A model generated the notes under the pieces. The model was not told the DNA's origin. It worked only from the letters and a program-made list of their open reading frames with translations, and ran no database searches. This document shows, in pieces, positions 16,870-26,081 of a stretch of 64,000 nt of DNA. Each line of letters starts with the position of its first letter. Within the stretch, counting starts at the first letter, position 1. The position numbers and the translations under genes are program-made. This DNA is from UBA2336 sp036787955 (GTDB lineage: Bacteria > Bacteroidota > Bacteroidia > Cytophagales > Cyclobacteriaceae), in assembly GCA_036787955.1 (NCBI GenBank), contig DAIQOI010000012.1, forward strand, positions 1 through 64,000, written 5' to 3'.

Positions 16870-17525
16870 CCCAATCGCAAAAATACTTCCTTATCGCCTT
16901 GCTGGTGGTAGTCATCGACCAGTCGTCCAAGATACTGGTGGTGAACAACATGGAACTGCATGAAGAAATCAAGGTGCTGGGCAACTGGTTCCGCATTCAT
17001 TATCTGCTCAATCCGGGTATGGCTTTTGGCATTAAGTGGAATAACGAGTTTGGAAAACTGGCCCTCACATTATTTCGCATTGCAGCCATGGTTGGCATAG
17101 CAATATACCTTCATCGCCTGGCCAGAAGGGAGTCGCATCCGGGATTATTATTTTGCGTGGCACTGATACTGGGTGGTGCTGTTGGAAATGTTATTGACAG
17201 CACCTTTTACGGAGTATTGCTCAATAATGCGCCACCGGAGTCGCCCACACCCTGGTTTCACGGTCAGGTTATTGACATGCTCTTCTTTCCGCTGTTCGAT
17301 TTTGTATGGCCCGAATGGGTGCCTTTTGTAGGAGGCGATTATTTTTTGTTCTTCAGTCCGGTTTTCAACCTGGCCGACACGTCCATTTTCATTGGTGTAA
17401 CCATTATCCTTATCATGCAGAAAAGGTTTTTTAAGCATCAGGATGAGCAGCCACAGGGTAGTACAGCCCCCGCTCATCCGCATGCCGTTGCCCCGTTGGA
17501 AAACACCGGGGATCAACAACAGTAA
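16860..17525 (+). CDS. lspA: Lipoprotein signal peptidase (signal peptidase II)
   Basis: Inner-membrane aspartyl protease that removes the signal peptide from diacylglyceryl-modified prolipoproteins, such as the many lipoproteins in this window. The 221-residue protein has VVVIDQSSK in helix 1, NPGMAFG, GGAVGNVID (first catalytic Asp), and FNLADTSI (second catalytic Asp). It is longer than the usual 160-170 residues because of an insert between the two Asp motifs (about 120-165) and a hydrophilic C-terminal tail; the insert is common in Bacteroidota. The start lies inside the end of ileS, so translation is coupled. Confidence 0.95.
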   Translation: MLLTQSQKYFLIALLVVVIDQSSKILVVNNMELHEEIKVLGNWFRIHYLLNPGMAFGIKWNNEFGKLALTLFRIAAMVGIAIYLHRLARRESHPGLLFCVALILGGAVGNVIDSTFYGVLLNNAPPESPTPWFHGQVIDMLFFPLFDFVWPEWVPFVGGDYFLFFSPVFNLADTSIFIGVTIILIMQKRFFKHQDEQPQGSTAPAHPHAVAPLENTGDQQQ

Positions 17526-17622
17526 ATTTGGGCAATAGCCGTCTCTTCTAAAAGGTTTTTTGCCATCGGCAGAATCTTGTTACTTTTAGGCGTTAACCAA
17601 ACCCAACCAGAATATAAATAAG

Positions 17623-19065
17623 ATGACCGATCAGCTTTTCAATAAGAAACCCATGGAGGTGTTGATGAAGGAAGCCTCGGGTGATTCGCATGGTTTAAAG
17701 CGCACATTAGGTAAAATCAATCTCATTGCCTTAGGTATCGGTGCCATTATTGGTGCAGGTATTTTCGTGCTTACCGGTCAGGCAGCCGCCATCTATGCCG
17801 GTCCGGCTGTTTCACTCTCGTTCATCGTATCGGCACTGGCATGTGGCTTTGCCGGGTTGTGTTATGCCGAGTTTGCTGCCATGATTCCGATAGCTGGGAG
17901 CGCCTATACCTATTCCTATGCTACCATGGGTCGGGGCGTGGCGTGGATCATCGGCTGGGCGTTGGTGCTCGAATATTTGTTTGCCGGCTCAACGGTAGCC
18001 GTGGGTTGGAGTGGTTATGTGGTCAACTTTTTGGACTCCGTAGGGATTCACATTCCGCCCGCTCTGGCCAACGCACCGCTCACTTTTGATGAAAACCACA
18101 ACCTGGTTGCTACCGGTGCAATATTCAACCTGCCCGCTGCTTTCATCATTACCATCGTAACGGTTTTGTTGTTTCGCGGTATCAAAGAATCAGCTACCTT
18201 CAATAACATTGTGGTGCTTATCAAGCTCACGGTTATTTTCCTGTTCATTATTTTCGGATGGCAATACGTGGTGGCCGACAACTGGGTGCCCTTTATTCCG
18301 GAAAACACCGGCACTTTCGGTCAGTTTGGGGTGAGTGGCATTTTCCGTGCCTCAGCTGTAATCTTTTTTGCCTACATTGGTTTTGATGCAGTATCTACCG
18401 CTGCACAGGAAGCCAAAAACCCGCAGAAGGATATGCCCTGGGGTATACTTGGCTCGTTGTTCATCTGCACCATTGTGTACATACTGGTGGCATTGGTCAT
18501 GACGGGAATAGCTCCCTACACCGAGTTAAATACACCCGCACCCATTGCAGTAGCTATTGATAGGACCGGTGATGCCCTGAAATGGCTTAGCCCGCTGATT
18601 AAAATCGGGGCCATTGCCGGCCTTACTTCGGTTATACTGGTGATGCTGATGGGACAAACCCGTATTTTTTATTCCATGGCCAATGACGGATTGTTCTTTA
18701 AGCCCTTCTCGAAAGTGCACAGCCAGTATGGCACACCCCATATCTCGACCCTGGTTACAGGTAGCATTGCATTGGTTGCTTCGGGCCTGTTGCCCATTAC
18801 GGTGTTGGGCGAACTGGTGTCTATTGGTACGCTGCTTGCGTTTATGATTGTGTGCCTGGGTGTGCTGATACTTCGCTACCGCCACCCCGAATTGCACCGG
18901 CCTTTTAAAACACCTCTGTTCCCCGCTGTGCCGGTGCTTGGCGTAATTTGCTGCGGTGGTGTAATGGCATTTTTAAATCCGCTCACGTTTATCATCTGCG
19001 GCATCTGGCTGGTAATGGGTGTTTTGATTTATCTGGCATACGGGCACAGGCGGGCAAAATACTGA
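17623..19065 (+). CDS. APC-family amino-acid permease
   Basis: A 480-residue inner-membrane carrier with 12-14 hydrophobic segments. Helix 1 carries the APC signature GIGAIIGAGIFVLTG (about 36-50), and FFAYIGFDAVSTAAQEAKNPQKDMP is the family's helix 6 to loop region (split here for reading: FFAYIGFDAVST, then AQEAKNPQKDMP). It resembles cationic amino-acid transporters of the YfnA/CAT type. Substrate is unproven. It is a single gene with its own 97-bp upstream region; TACTTTTA (about 17580) is one base off the -7 consensus. It converges on ccmF with no gap. Confidence 0.88.
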   Translation: MTDQLFNKKPMEVLMKEASGDSHGLKRTLGKINLIALGIGAIIGAGIFVLTGQAAAIYAGPAVSLSFIVSALACGFAGLCYAEFAAMIPIAGSAYTYSYATMGRGVAWIIGWALVLEYLFAGSTVAVGWSGYVVNFLDSVGIHIPPALANAPLTFDENHNLVATGAIFNLPAAFIITIVTVLLFRGIKESATFNNIVVLIKLTVIFLFIIFGWQYVVADNWVPFIPENTGTFGQFGVSGIFRASAVIFFAYIGFDAVSTAAQEAKNPQKDMPWGILGSLFICTIVYILVALVMTGIAPYTELNTPAPIAVAIDRTGDALKWLSPLIKIGAIAGLTSVILVMLMGQTRIFYSMANDGLFFKPFSKVHSQYGTPHISTLVTGSIALVASGLLPITVLGELVSIGTLLAFMIVCLGVLILRYRHPELHRPFKTPLFPAVPVLGVICCGGVMAFLNPLTFIICGIWLVMGVLIYLAYGHRRAKY

Positions 19066-21600
19066 TTACTCCGTTCCTTTTTCGCGCATCAGCCTGAACT
19101 CCCTGAATCTGCGGGCCATGGCGATACCAAAGCCGGTCATCAGCAACAGGGTGCCCAGCCATAAAATGTTTACCCATGGCTTTTCTAATGCCTTGATCAC
19201 CACCCAGTCTTTCTGGCGGGTTTCCACCCCGATCGTCAGTTCATCGGATTGCGGATGTACATTCATCAGCGTAAAACGCAGCCCCAGTTCCGGTATTTCA
19301 TCGGCCAGCAACCCACCGCGCGATTGCGTGCCGTAAATCAGAACCGGCTCGGCCGTGTAGCTGCTCCGCTCGCCTTCTGCTACGATGCGGGCTTTGATGG
19401 CCAGAAAAGAAGAATCCAGTTGTTCGCCGCCAATGTTATACACACGTGAGAGCTCTTCTACCCTGGCCACGTAGTCGTTGGCAAAAAATGTTGCATTGCG
19501 CTTCACGCGCATTTCTTCGCGCTCGCTCCAGTCCTGTTTTGCCTCCTCGGTCATGGGTGCTGACACGTGGGTGTATAAATCCAAACTCACTTTACGCGTA
19601 ATAGCCGGTGAGGCCATGGTGCCAAACTGCGGATTAACCTGCACGCGCGGATATTGCACAAACTTCACTTCACCTTCTTTGCGAAACTCAATCTCGTAAA
19701 AAGTATTTTCCGGGTTGATTTCGAACAGCTCTCCCTTGCTGAACAATTTTTTGCCGTTGTAGTAAATGTCTTTGCGCGCTACGACCTCGTAGGGATTGTC
19801 GGTGTATTCAATATCTCGTTTGCTGATATAGCCTTTTTTATGCCGCGGCTCTACACGCTCGCCTTTGTATTCAATTTCATAACCAAACATTTGGCGCGGT
19901 TCGTTTACAAAAAGCAGCAGATTTTCGCGGTTGAATTCTTCACTTAACTGGCGTGAGATGAGCATGCCGGTATTGTTGAGCGAAACCACGCGCGAATAAC
20001 CGGATGAAAAAAGAATGCCGATGAGCATCAGCCCCACGCCAATGTGCGCAACGGCCCCACCCGAAAGTGCTGGATTGCTGCGCAAAATATTCCATAGAAT
20101 CTTCAGATTGGCAGCGATAGTAAAAAGAGAAGCCAGCAACAGAATCAGGTAAGCAGGCTGATAGATTTTTGAAGAGATAAGGATAATAATAAAGAGCAGC
20201 AGTGCAGCAAGTGCCGGATAATGCAATTCGCTCCATACTTTCCTGCTGTCAATTTTTTGCCACCAAAAAAACTGTCCCACAGCGGAAAGGATGGCTAAAG
20301 CCACGGCAAACCATATCTGAAATTTTGAATAGAAAGTAACCTGGTCGGCCGGAGCGGCAAGGTTGCTGTCCAGGCCAAGCCATACTGCAACTTTGTTGAT
20401 AACCGGGAATGATGTGGGCACCAGCACCTGAAAGCCCATGAGGCACAGCACTGAGGCACCGATGAAGATCCAGAACTCGCGCGAATACACGGAGGCTTCC
20501 TTTTCATCTCCGGGAATTTCTTTCCAGCGAAGGGCTGCCAGCACGGTTCCGGCTATCAGAAAAAAGAAAAGATATACGAGCAGTTGCCCTGACAATCCCA
20601 AATCAGTAAATGAGTGCACGGACGCATCACCCAGTACACCGCTGCGGGTCAGAAAGGTAGAGTAGAGAATGAGTACAAAAACCGATATAACCAGCACGAT
20701 GGATGCCTTGAGTGCCGTCTGGCTGTTTTTGTAGGCAATCATGGTGTGGATGGAGGCAATGAGTACCAGCCACGGCACATACACGGCATTTTCAACAGGA
20801 TCCCAGTTCCAGTAACCGCCAAAGTTCAGTGTTTCATAGGCCCAGTATCCGCCCAGCAAAATGCCGAGGCCCAGCGATGCACCGGCAAAGATGGCCCAGG
20901 GTAATGTGGGCCGTATCCAGTCGCGGTATTTGCGCGTCCATAAACCGGCCAGGCAGAACGAAAAAGGAACAAGTGTGGAAGCAAAGCCAAGAAATAACAC
21001 AGGCGGATGTATTACCATCCAGTAATTCTGCAGCAGCGGATTAAGGCCCTGCCCGTCGGCAGGGATAAAATCAGGCTGCAGGGTGAAAATGGGGTCGTTG
21101 ATGGCCTCGCGCAACAGGATGAAAGGTGAGCTGCCGATTTTTATTGCTAATCCGGGAATAACCACACCCAGTATCATGGAAGTAAGAAAAGCCTGTACGG
21201 TGGCGAACACCGTAAGCACGGGCGCTTCCCAGAAACGATTGGTGCGAATGAGTATCAGGCCCAGTATGGTGTGCCAGAATATCCACAACAGAAAACTGCC
21301 TTCCTGGCCATTCCAGAATGTGGAGAAAAGATAATGCGCCGGCAACCTGCGGTCGGAATAGGTGTAGGCGTAGTAATATTCGAAATAGTGGTTGTAAATG
21401 ATGATGAACAACGACAAGGTGGTTCCAAGCACCGACAGTGCATGGAGGTAAAAAATAAAACGACCATTGATGGTCCAGTGTTGTTTGGTTTCTGAAAGGC
21501 TGCTTCGGGTGGCGCGGTAATACGAAAAAGCCGACAGCAGGGCAGTAACAAAGGAAGTAACAACAAAAAAATGTCCGAGTTTGCCGATGAGATAGTGCAT
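19066..21600 (-). CDS. ccmF: Haem lyase subunit CcmF (cytochrome c biogenesis)
   Basis: Inner-membrane protein of System I cytochrome c maturation that joins haem to apocytochrome in the periplasm. The 844-residue product has about 15 hydrophobic segments. The WWD-type haem-handling motif is GGYWNWDPVENAVYVPWL, preceded by GLGILLGGYWAYETL, and the large periplasmic domain lies near residues 570-810. The start is taken as MHYLIGKLG (21600) since the extra eight upstream residues (to 21624) carry no signal. It is the last gene of the minus-strand ccm operon and is 61 bp after ccmE. Confidence 0.93.
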   Translation of the reverse strand: MHYLIGKLGHFFVVTSFVTALLSAFSYYRATRSSLSETKQHWTINGRFIFYLHALSVLGTTLSLFIIIYNHYFEYYYAYTYSDRRLPAHYLFSTFWNGQEGSFLLWIFWHTILGLILIRTNRFWEAPVLTVFATVQAFLTSMILGVVIPGLAIKIGSSPFILLREAINDPIFTLQPDFIPADGQGLNPLLQNYWMVIHPPVLFLGFASTLVPFSFCLAGLWTRKYRDWIRPTLPWAIFAGASLGLGILLGGYWAYETLNFGGYWNWDPVENAVYVPWLVLIASIHTMIAYKNSQTALKASIVLVISVFVLILYSTFLTRSGVLGDASVHSFTDLGLSGQLLVYLFFFLIAGTVLAALRWKEIPGDEKEASVYSREFWIFIGASVLCLMGFQVLVPTSFPVINKVAVWLGLDSNLAAPADQVTFYSKFQIWFAVALAILSAVGQFFWWQKIDSRKVWSELHYPALAALLLFIIILISSKIYQPAYLILLLASLFTIAANLKILWNILRSNPALSGGAVAHIGVGLMLIGILFSSGYSRVVSLNNTGMLISRQLSEEFNRENLLLFVNEPRQMFGYEIEYKGERVEPRHKKGYISKRDIEYTDNPYEVVARKDIYYNGKKLFSKGELFEINPENTFYEIEFRKEGEVKFVQYPRVQVNPQFGTMASPAITRKVSLDLYTHVSAPMTEEAKQDWSEREEMRVKRNATFFANDYVARVEELSRVYNIGGEQLDSSFLAIKARIVAEGERSSYTAEPVLIYGTQSRGGLLADEIPELGLRFTLMNVHPQSDELTIGVETRQKDWVVIKALEKPWVNILWLGTLLLMTGFGIAMARRFREFRLMREKGTE

Positions 21601-21661
21601 ATTATTCCCCTTCAGGGGTATCAAAGTTCAGTTATAAAACAATTGTGTACAGCAAGCAGGT

Positions 21662-22066
21662 TTAAACATTGACGGTGTTTTCCTGGTACTTTGAAGGACA
21701 CTTGAGCAGAATTTTTTCAGCGCGGAAAATATTGCCCTGATAACGGCCAATAACTACCACCTTCTCCGAACGCATAAAATCCTGGGGCATGGGTTGGTTG
21801 TAGAACACCGTTTGTTCGCGGCCACTGTCATCTACCATAATAAAGGAAAAAGATACTTTGTCTGCACCCGGCTCAATGCCCACTACTTCACCTTTTTCGT
21901 TTTTTTTCAGTTCGCCCACCACATGGATGCTGCGTGTATTGCCCTGCGAGGCCATCTGGTAAGCTTCGGCAAACGTAACGTACGTACTGGCTTCGCGCGA
22001 AGTGGTAACAAGGATAGCCGCCGCCACCGCCAGGATAACCAAAAGAAAAATATGCGATTTCTTCAT
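21662..22066 (-). CDS. ccmE: Haem chaperone CcmE with a Cys-type attachment motif
   Basis: Periplasmic haem carrier that receives haem from CcmC and hands it to CcmF. The 134-residue protein has one N-terminal membrane anchor (about 5-21) and an OB-fold beta domain. The haem-binding site near the C-terminus is C123-P-S-K-Y127, a CxxxY form in place of the HxxxY of the classical protein. The CxxxY variant is known from Desulfovibrio and archaea-like systems. The start is set at MKKSHIF (22066); 20 further upstream residues would not fit an anchor. It lies between ccmD and ccmF. Confidence 0.9.
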   Translation of the reverse strand: MKKSHIFLLVILAVAAAILVTTSREASTYVTFAEAYQMASQGNTRSIHVVGELKKNEKGEVVGIEPGADKVSFSFIMVDDSGREQTVFYNQPMPQDFMRSEKVVVIGRYQGNIFRAEKILLKCPSKYQENTVNV

Positions 22067-22139
22067 ATGCTTTGTCCCGCTATAATCCGGGACAAAATTA
22101 ACCTGAAAAGCCGGTATTACCGGCATGGGGGCAACTGAC

Positions 22140-22349
22140 TTATTTCAGCCGGTCCTCCAGCTTTTTCACTTTCCGGTCCAGCAAAAACAGGTAAATAAAC
22201 AACCCGGCCAACACAATAAGAATAATCAAAACGATAACGTAAATCTTGCCTTCGGAACGAAGGCGGTCGGCCATTTCCACATCCGATTGTGCCCGGGCAG
22301 CACCCGCAATCAACGCGGTAAGGAGCACAGCAAGGTTTAATTTTTTCAT
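22140..22349 (-). CDS. ccmD: CcmD-family small membrane protein
   Basis: A 69-residue protein with an N-terminal signal-like segment (about 3-20, ending AARAQ), one transmembrane helix (about 37-56) and a charged tail (LDRKVKKLEDRLK). Size, topology and position directly after ccmC match the Bacteroidota CcmD-family proteins, which help CcmABCD release holo-CcmE. Its start codon overlaps the end of ccmC by 4 bp. Identification rests mainly on context. Confidence 0.75.
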   Translation of the reverse strand: MKKLNLAVLLTALIAGAARAQSDVEMADRLRSEGKIYVIVLIILIVLAGLFIYLFLLDRKVKKLEDRLK

Positions 22350-23020
22350 GCAAATTCCTTTTCGTCCAGTTTTTCCTGAATCTTTTTCATGCGGAAGCGC
22401 AGCGAGGCGATCCACAGGCCAATGATAAACCATCCCGCCACCGCGGGATAAAATACCCACCGCATGCGGCTGTCGAGGTCGTACACATTGAATCCGGGAT
22501 TACCGCCACTGCCCGGATGCATGCTGCTGGTAAGGCGGGGTATTATGAAAATGAGCGGTATCATGGCGGCAAAAGCAAACACATTGTACACAGCGCTGAG
22601 TCGTGCGCGCTGTTCCCGGTTCTCAACCGAGCCACGTAAAACAAAATAGGCCAGGTACACTAACAAGGCTATGGCCGCACCGTTTTGCTTCGGGTCGCCA
22701 TGCCAGGGCGAACCCCAGGTGTAATTGGCCCACAGCATACCCGTAAGCATGCCGAGCAGCCCGAAAGCGGTGCCGGTATGCGCAAGTGATTCAGACCAGT
22801 TATCATCCGCTGCCTGTTGCCCGCGCAGATAACGCACGGCATAGTACACCGAAGCACAATACAATAGCACCATGCCGAACCACATGGGCACATGGAAGTA
22901 CAACGCCCGCACGGTTTCATTCAGAATAGCCAGCCTCGGTACATCCATCAGCAAACCTGCTGAGTGCACATAGATGAGAACGATGACTGCTGTTATTTTA
23001 AGCCAGGGCCTTATTACCAT
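22346..23020 (-). CDS. ccmC: Haem exporter/handling protein CcmC
   Basis: Inner-membrane protein that presents haem to CcmE. The 224-residue product has six hydrophobic segments. The haem-handling loop reads ANYTWGSPWHGDPKQN, which is the WWD-like region in the shortened form typical of Bacteroidota rather than the WGxxWxWDxR form of proteobacteria. An early conserved His (ALYFHVPMW) and a later one (SSMHPGSG) flank this loop as expected for axial ligands. It is followed by ccmD with a 4-bp overlap and preceded by ccmB. Confidence 0.9.
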   Translation of the reverse strand: MVIRPWLKITAVIVLIYVHSAGLLMDVPRLAILNETVRALYFHVPMWFGMVLLYCASVYYAVRYLRGQQAADDNWSESLAHTGTAFGLLGMLTGMLWANYTWGSPWHGDPKQNGAAIALLVYLAYFVLRGSVENREQRARLSAVYNVFAFAAMIPLIFIIPRLTSSMHPGSGGNPGFNVYDLDSRMRWVFYPAVAGWFIIGLWIASLRFRMKKIQEKLDEKEFA

Positions 23021-23074
23021 GAAAACATATTTTTCATCAGCAGATGCCGGTAGGTGAAAACCCGCATCCCGCTT

Positions 23075-23740
23075 TTAACTGCGCCAAATATACGGGAACA
23101 ACACATACGCCATAACTCCCGCTATGGCATTTATTGCTAAGAGCGTAAGCACATCATCGAAGGAGGCAGAGAACTCTAAACCATCCAGTGCTTTGCGGGT
23201 AGCTCGTATAGCCACCAGCAGTATGGAAATGACCACCGGAAAACCGAGCACTGCCATGAGTACGTTGCTGTTTGCAGCTTTTGAGGCAATGCCCGAAATG
23301 AGCGTGAGCGAAAAAGCAAAGCCTGAGCAGGCCAGCACCACAATCAGCAGAAACAACACATTGTTCTGAACCGGATTGAAAATAAATACAGCAAAAAGCA
23401 CATAGCCCGTCAGCGCCACCAGGCAAGACAGGATGGTGTTGTAGATGAGCTTGGCCAGCAACACACTTTGTGCCGGAGCTACGGTGTACAGGTAAATAAA
23501 AATGCCTTTTCGCTCGCCAATAAAACTCTTGGCAACCGTGTTCACAACAGAAAATAAAACCGTAAGCCAGTACAAGGCCGCCCAGGTAGTTTTGTTGAGC
23601 GCCTGCTGTTGCAACGCAAAGGAGAGGTAGCAGATAAACACAAGGCTGAACAGGTAAAGCCCCAGGCCAGCTATTACCGTCTTTCGCCTCAGTTCAAGCA
23701 GCCATTCCTTATGCAGCAATGTGCGTATGCGGCCCGTCAT
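23075..23740 (-). CDS. ccmB: Haem exporter subunit CcmB
   Basis: Membrane subunit of the CcmAB ABC transporter that powers release of holo-CcmE. The 221-residue protein opens with a short cytoplasmic helix (LLHKEWLLELRRK, typical of CcmB) and has six hydrophobic segments, with a family-like SKSFIGERKGIF-type loop at about 65 (AKSFIGERKG). The start is placed at MTGRIRTLL (23740), as the reading frame further up would overlap the divergent epimerase gene. It leads the operon here. The ATPase partner gene ccmA is not in this window. Confidence 0.9.
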   Translation of the reverse strand: MTGRIRTLLHKEWLLELRRKTVIAGLGLYLFSLVFICYLSFALQQQALNKTTWAALYWLTVLFSVVNTVAKSFIGERKGIFIYLYTVAPAQSVLLAKLIYNTILSCLVALTGYVLFAVFIFNPVQNNVLFLLIVVLACSGFAFSLTLISGIASKAANSNVLMAVLGFPVVISILLVAIRATRKALDGLEFSASFDDVLTLLAINAIAGVMAYVLFPYIWRS

Positions 23741-23782
23741 GTGTGAAAGCCGGCAAATTAGTGCTTCCACCGCAATTATTAG

Positions 23783-23790
23783 TAGCTTTG
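23783..23790 (+). promoter_or_regulatory. Bacteroidota -7 promoter element of the polysaccharide-precursor operon
   Basis: TAGCTTTG is an exact TAnnTTTG match, 22 nt before ATG 23813. It would drive the nucleotide-sugar operon. The 72-bp region between ccmB and the epimerase must also carry the ccm promoter on the other strand; there I see only CTAATTTG, which is one base short in spacing. Confidence 0.5.
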
Positions 23791-23812
23791 CCGACTTTCG
23801 GAGAGCTCCTGC

Positions 23813-24829
23813 ATGAAAAAAAAGGTACTGGTAACAGGCGCGGCCGGTTTTATCGGGTTTCATCTTTCGAACAGATTACTTGCCGAAGGATACCGCGTAA
23901 CCGGCCTGGATAACCTGAACGATTATTACGATGTGAATCTGAAGCAGGCCCGCCTGCATATTTTATCGGCTCATCCGGATTTCCGGTTTGTCAGGGCCAA
24001 CCTTACCGACAAGCAGGTAGTTGATGCCGCTTTCCTTGAAGAAAAATTTGATTACGTGGTGCACCTGGCAGCCCAGGCAGGGGTGCGTTATTCGCTGCAA
24101 AACCCCTATGCCTATCTCGACAGCAATCTTCATGGATTTCTGAATATACTGGAAGCCTGCCGGCACTACAGGCCGGAACATCTGGTATATGCTTCTACCA
24201 GCTCGGTATATGGGGCCAATACCAAACAGCCTTTTTCGGTACATGATAACGTGGACCATCCCTTATCGTTGTATGCGGCCACCAAAAAAGCCAACGAGCT
24301 AATGGCGCATACCTATGCTGCCCTGTACAATATTCCCACAACAGGTTTGCGTTTTTTCACAGTTTACGGGCCATGGGGCAGACCAGACATGGCGCTGTTT
24401 CTGTTTACCAAAGCCATACTCGAAAGCAAACCCATTGATGTATACAACTACGGCCGCATGAAGCGCGACTTTACCTACATCGATGATATCATAGAAGGCC
24501 TGGTAAGATTACTCCCCCGGATACCCCAACCCGATGCAAAGTGGAGCGGCATGCGCCCCGATCCGGCCACGAGTTTCGCGCCTTACCGGCTGTATAACAT
24601 CGGCAACAACAAACCGGTTGAACTGATGCGCTTTATTGAGGTGCTGGAAGAGAAGCTCGGCCGAAAAGCCCGGAAAAACTTTTTGCCCATACAGGATGGC
24701 GATGTACCCGAAACCTGTGCCGATGTGGACGACCTGATGCGCGATACGGGATTCAGGCCATCTACTTCCATTGAGGAAGGTATCGGTAAGTTTGTGGACT
24801 GGTATAAATCGTTTTACGGAATAAACTGA
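23813..24829 (+). CDS. UDP-glucuronate 4-epimerase-type NAD-dependent epimerase
   Basis: Predicted to interconvert UDP-glucuronate and UDP-galacturonate for surface polysaccharide. The 338-residue short-chain dehydrogenase has the NAD-binding TGAAGFIG (8-15), the DNLNDYYDV loop characteristic of the CapI/Gla epimerases, the STSSVYG strand, the catalytic YxxxK (YAATK, about 152-156), and FFTVYGPWGRPDMA which marks the UDP-glucuronate group. It is the first gene of a five-gene plus-strand run; the stop is 1 bp before the next start. Confidence 0.9.
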   Translation: MKKKVLVTGAAGFIGFHLSNRLLAEGYRVTGLDNLNDYYDVNLKQARLHILSAHPDFRFVRANLTDKQVVDAAFLEEKFDYVVHLAAQAGVRYSLQNPYAYLDSNLHGFLNILEACRHYRPEHLVYASTSSVYGANTKQPFSVHDNVDHPLSLYAATKKANELMAHTYAALYNIPTTGLRFFTVYGPWGRPDMALFLFTKAILESKPIDVYNYGRMKRDFTYIDDIIEGLVRLLPRIPQPDAKWSGMRPDPATSFAPYRLYNIGNNKPVELMRFIEVLEEKLGRKARKNFLPIQDGDVPETCADVDDLMRDTGFRPSTSIEEGIGKFVDWYKSFYGIN

Positions 24830-24830
24830 T

Positions 24831-26081
24831 ATGGATAAAATTGGAATTATCGGCCTTGGATACGTGGGCCTGCCCCTTGCGGTAGAATTTGGTAAGATCA
24901 TGGATGTGGTGGGATATGACATCAGCTCCGGGCGCATCAATGAACTGAAGAAAGGATATGACCGCACCCGCGAAGTTGAACCCGATGAACTCAGACAGGC
25001 AACAAAACTGGTTTACACCGATAATCCCGAAGATTTACGAAGTGTTAATATCTTCATTGTAACGGTTCCCACGCCTGTTGATGAATATAAAAAACCCGAT
25101 CTGCGACCCCTGATCAGCGCCAGCACAACGGTGGGAAAGGTGCTCAAAAAAGGCGACATCGTAATCTATGAATCAACGGTTTATCCGGGTTGCACGGAAG
25201 AAGACTGCGTACCTGTGCTGGAGCAAGCAAGCGGATTGAAATTCAATCGGGATTTTTTTTGTGGCTATTCGCCCGAACGCATCAATCCCGGAGACAAGCA
25301 ACACCGGTTGGTAAACATCCAGAAAATTACCAGCGGCAGTACGCCCGAAATTGCCGACAGGGTGGATGCTCTGTACAAGCGTATCATCAAAGCCGGCACG
25401 CACAAGGCTTCGTCCATCAAGGTAGCCGAAGCTGCCAAGGTCATTGAAAACGCACAACGCGATATCAACATCGCTTTTGTCAATGAGCTGGCGCTCATCT
25501 TCTCGCGCATGGGCATTGACACACACGAAGTGCTGGAGGCTGCCGGCACCAAGTGGAACTTCCTGAACTTTAAACCAGGTCTGGTCGGAGGTCATTGCAT
25601 CGGAGTGGATCCGTACTACCTCACCCATAAAGCCGAAAGCCTGGGCTATCATCCGCAGGTTATCAATGCCGGCAGGCGCATCAACGACAACATGGGCTTT
25701 CATGTGGCTGCTTCGGTCATTAAGCGCATGGCAAAGCACCAGCTTCCTATTCACGGCAGCAATATTCTGGTGCTGGGCATCACGTTTAAAGAAAACTGTC
25801 CCGATATCCGCAACAGCCGCGTCATCGATATCATCAGGGAGCTGGAAAGCTATGGTGCACAGGTAGATATCTATGACCCCCATGCCGATGCACAGGAAGT
25901 GCAGCACGAATACGGACGAAGCCTGATCAAACAGCCCGACAAAAGATACCATGCCGTGGTGCTGGCGGTAAGTCATCATGAATTCAGAAATCTCAACTGG
26001 CAAAACCTTACTGCACCCGGTGCTGTGGTTTACGATGTAAAAGGATTTTTGGACCGTTCGGTTGTAACTGAAAGATTGTAA
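24831..26081 (+). CDS. Nucleotide-sugar 6-dehydrogenase (UDP-N-acetylhexosamine type)
   Basis: Oxidises the C6 hydroxyl of a UDP-sugar to a carboxylate using two NAD+. The 416-residue protein has the N-terminal Rossmann motif GLGYVGLPLAV (8-18), the PTPVDE loop, and the catalytic Cys in GGHCIGVDPYY (about 259), with the C-terminal UDP-binding domain after ITFKENCPDIRNSR. The ITFKENCPD and FCGYSPERINPGD blocks point to the WbpO/TviB branch, which makes UDP-N-acetylgalactosaminuronate, rather than UDP-glucose dehydrogenase. The exact substrate is inferred. Its stop shares one base with the galE start (TAATG). Confidence 0.9.
   Translation: MDKIGIIGLGYVGLPLAVEFGKIMDVVGYDISSGRINELKKGYDRTREVEPDELRQATKLVYTDNPEDLRSVNIFIVTVPTPVDEYKKPDLRPLISASTTVGKVLKKGDIVIYESTVYPGCTEEDCVPVLEQASGLKFNRDFFCGYSPERINPGDKQHRLVNIQKITSGSTPEIADRVDALYKRIIKAGTHKASSIKVAEAAKVIENAQRDINIAFVNELALIFSRMGIDTHEVLEAAGTKWNFLNFKPGLVGGHCIGVDPYYLTHKAESLGYHPQVINAGRRINDNMGFHVAASVIKRMAKHQLPIHGSNILVLGITFKENCPDIRNSRVIDIIRELESYGAQVDIYDPHADAQEVQHEYGRSLIKQPDKRYHAVVLAVSHHEFRNLNWQNLTAPGAVVYDVKGFLDRSVVTERL

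Noticed and set aside
24831..26081. Calling the dehydrogenase UDP-glucose 6-dehydrogenase
   Set aside because: Its sequence blocks fit the UDP-N-acetylhexosamine (WbpO/TviB) branch better, so only the broader call is made.
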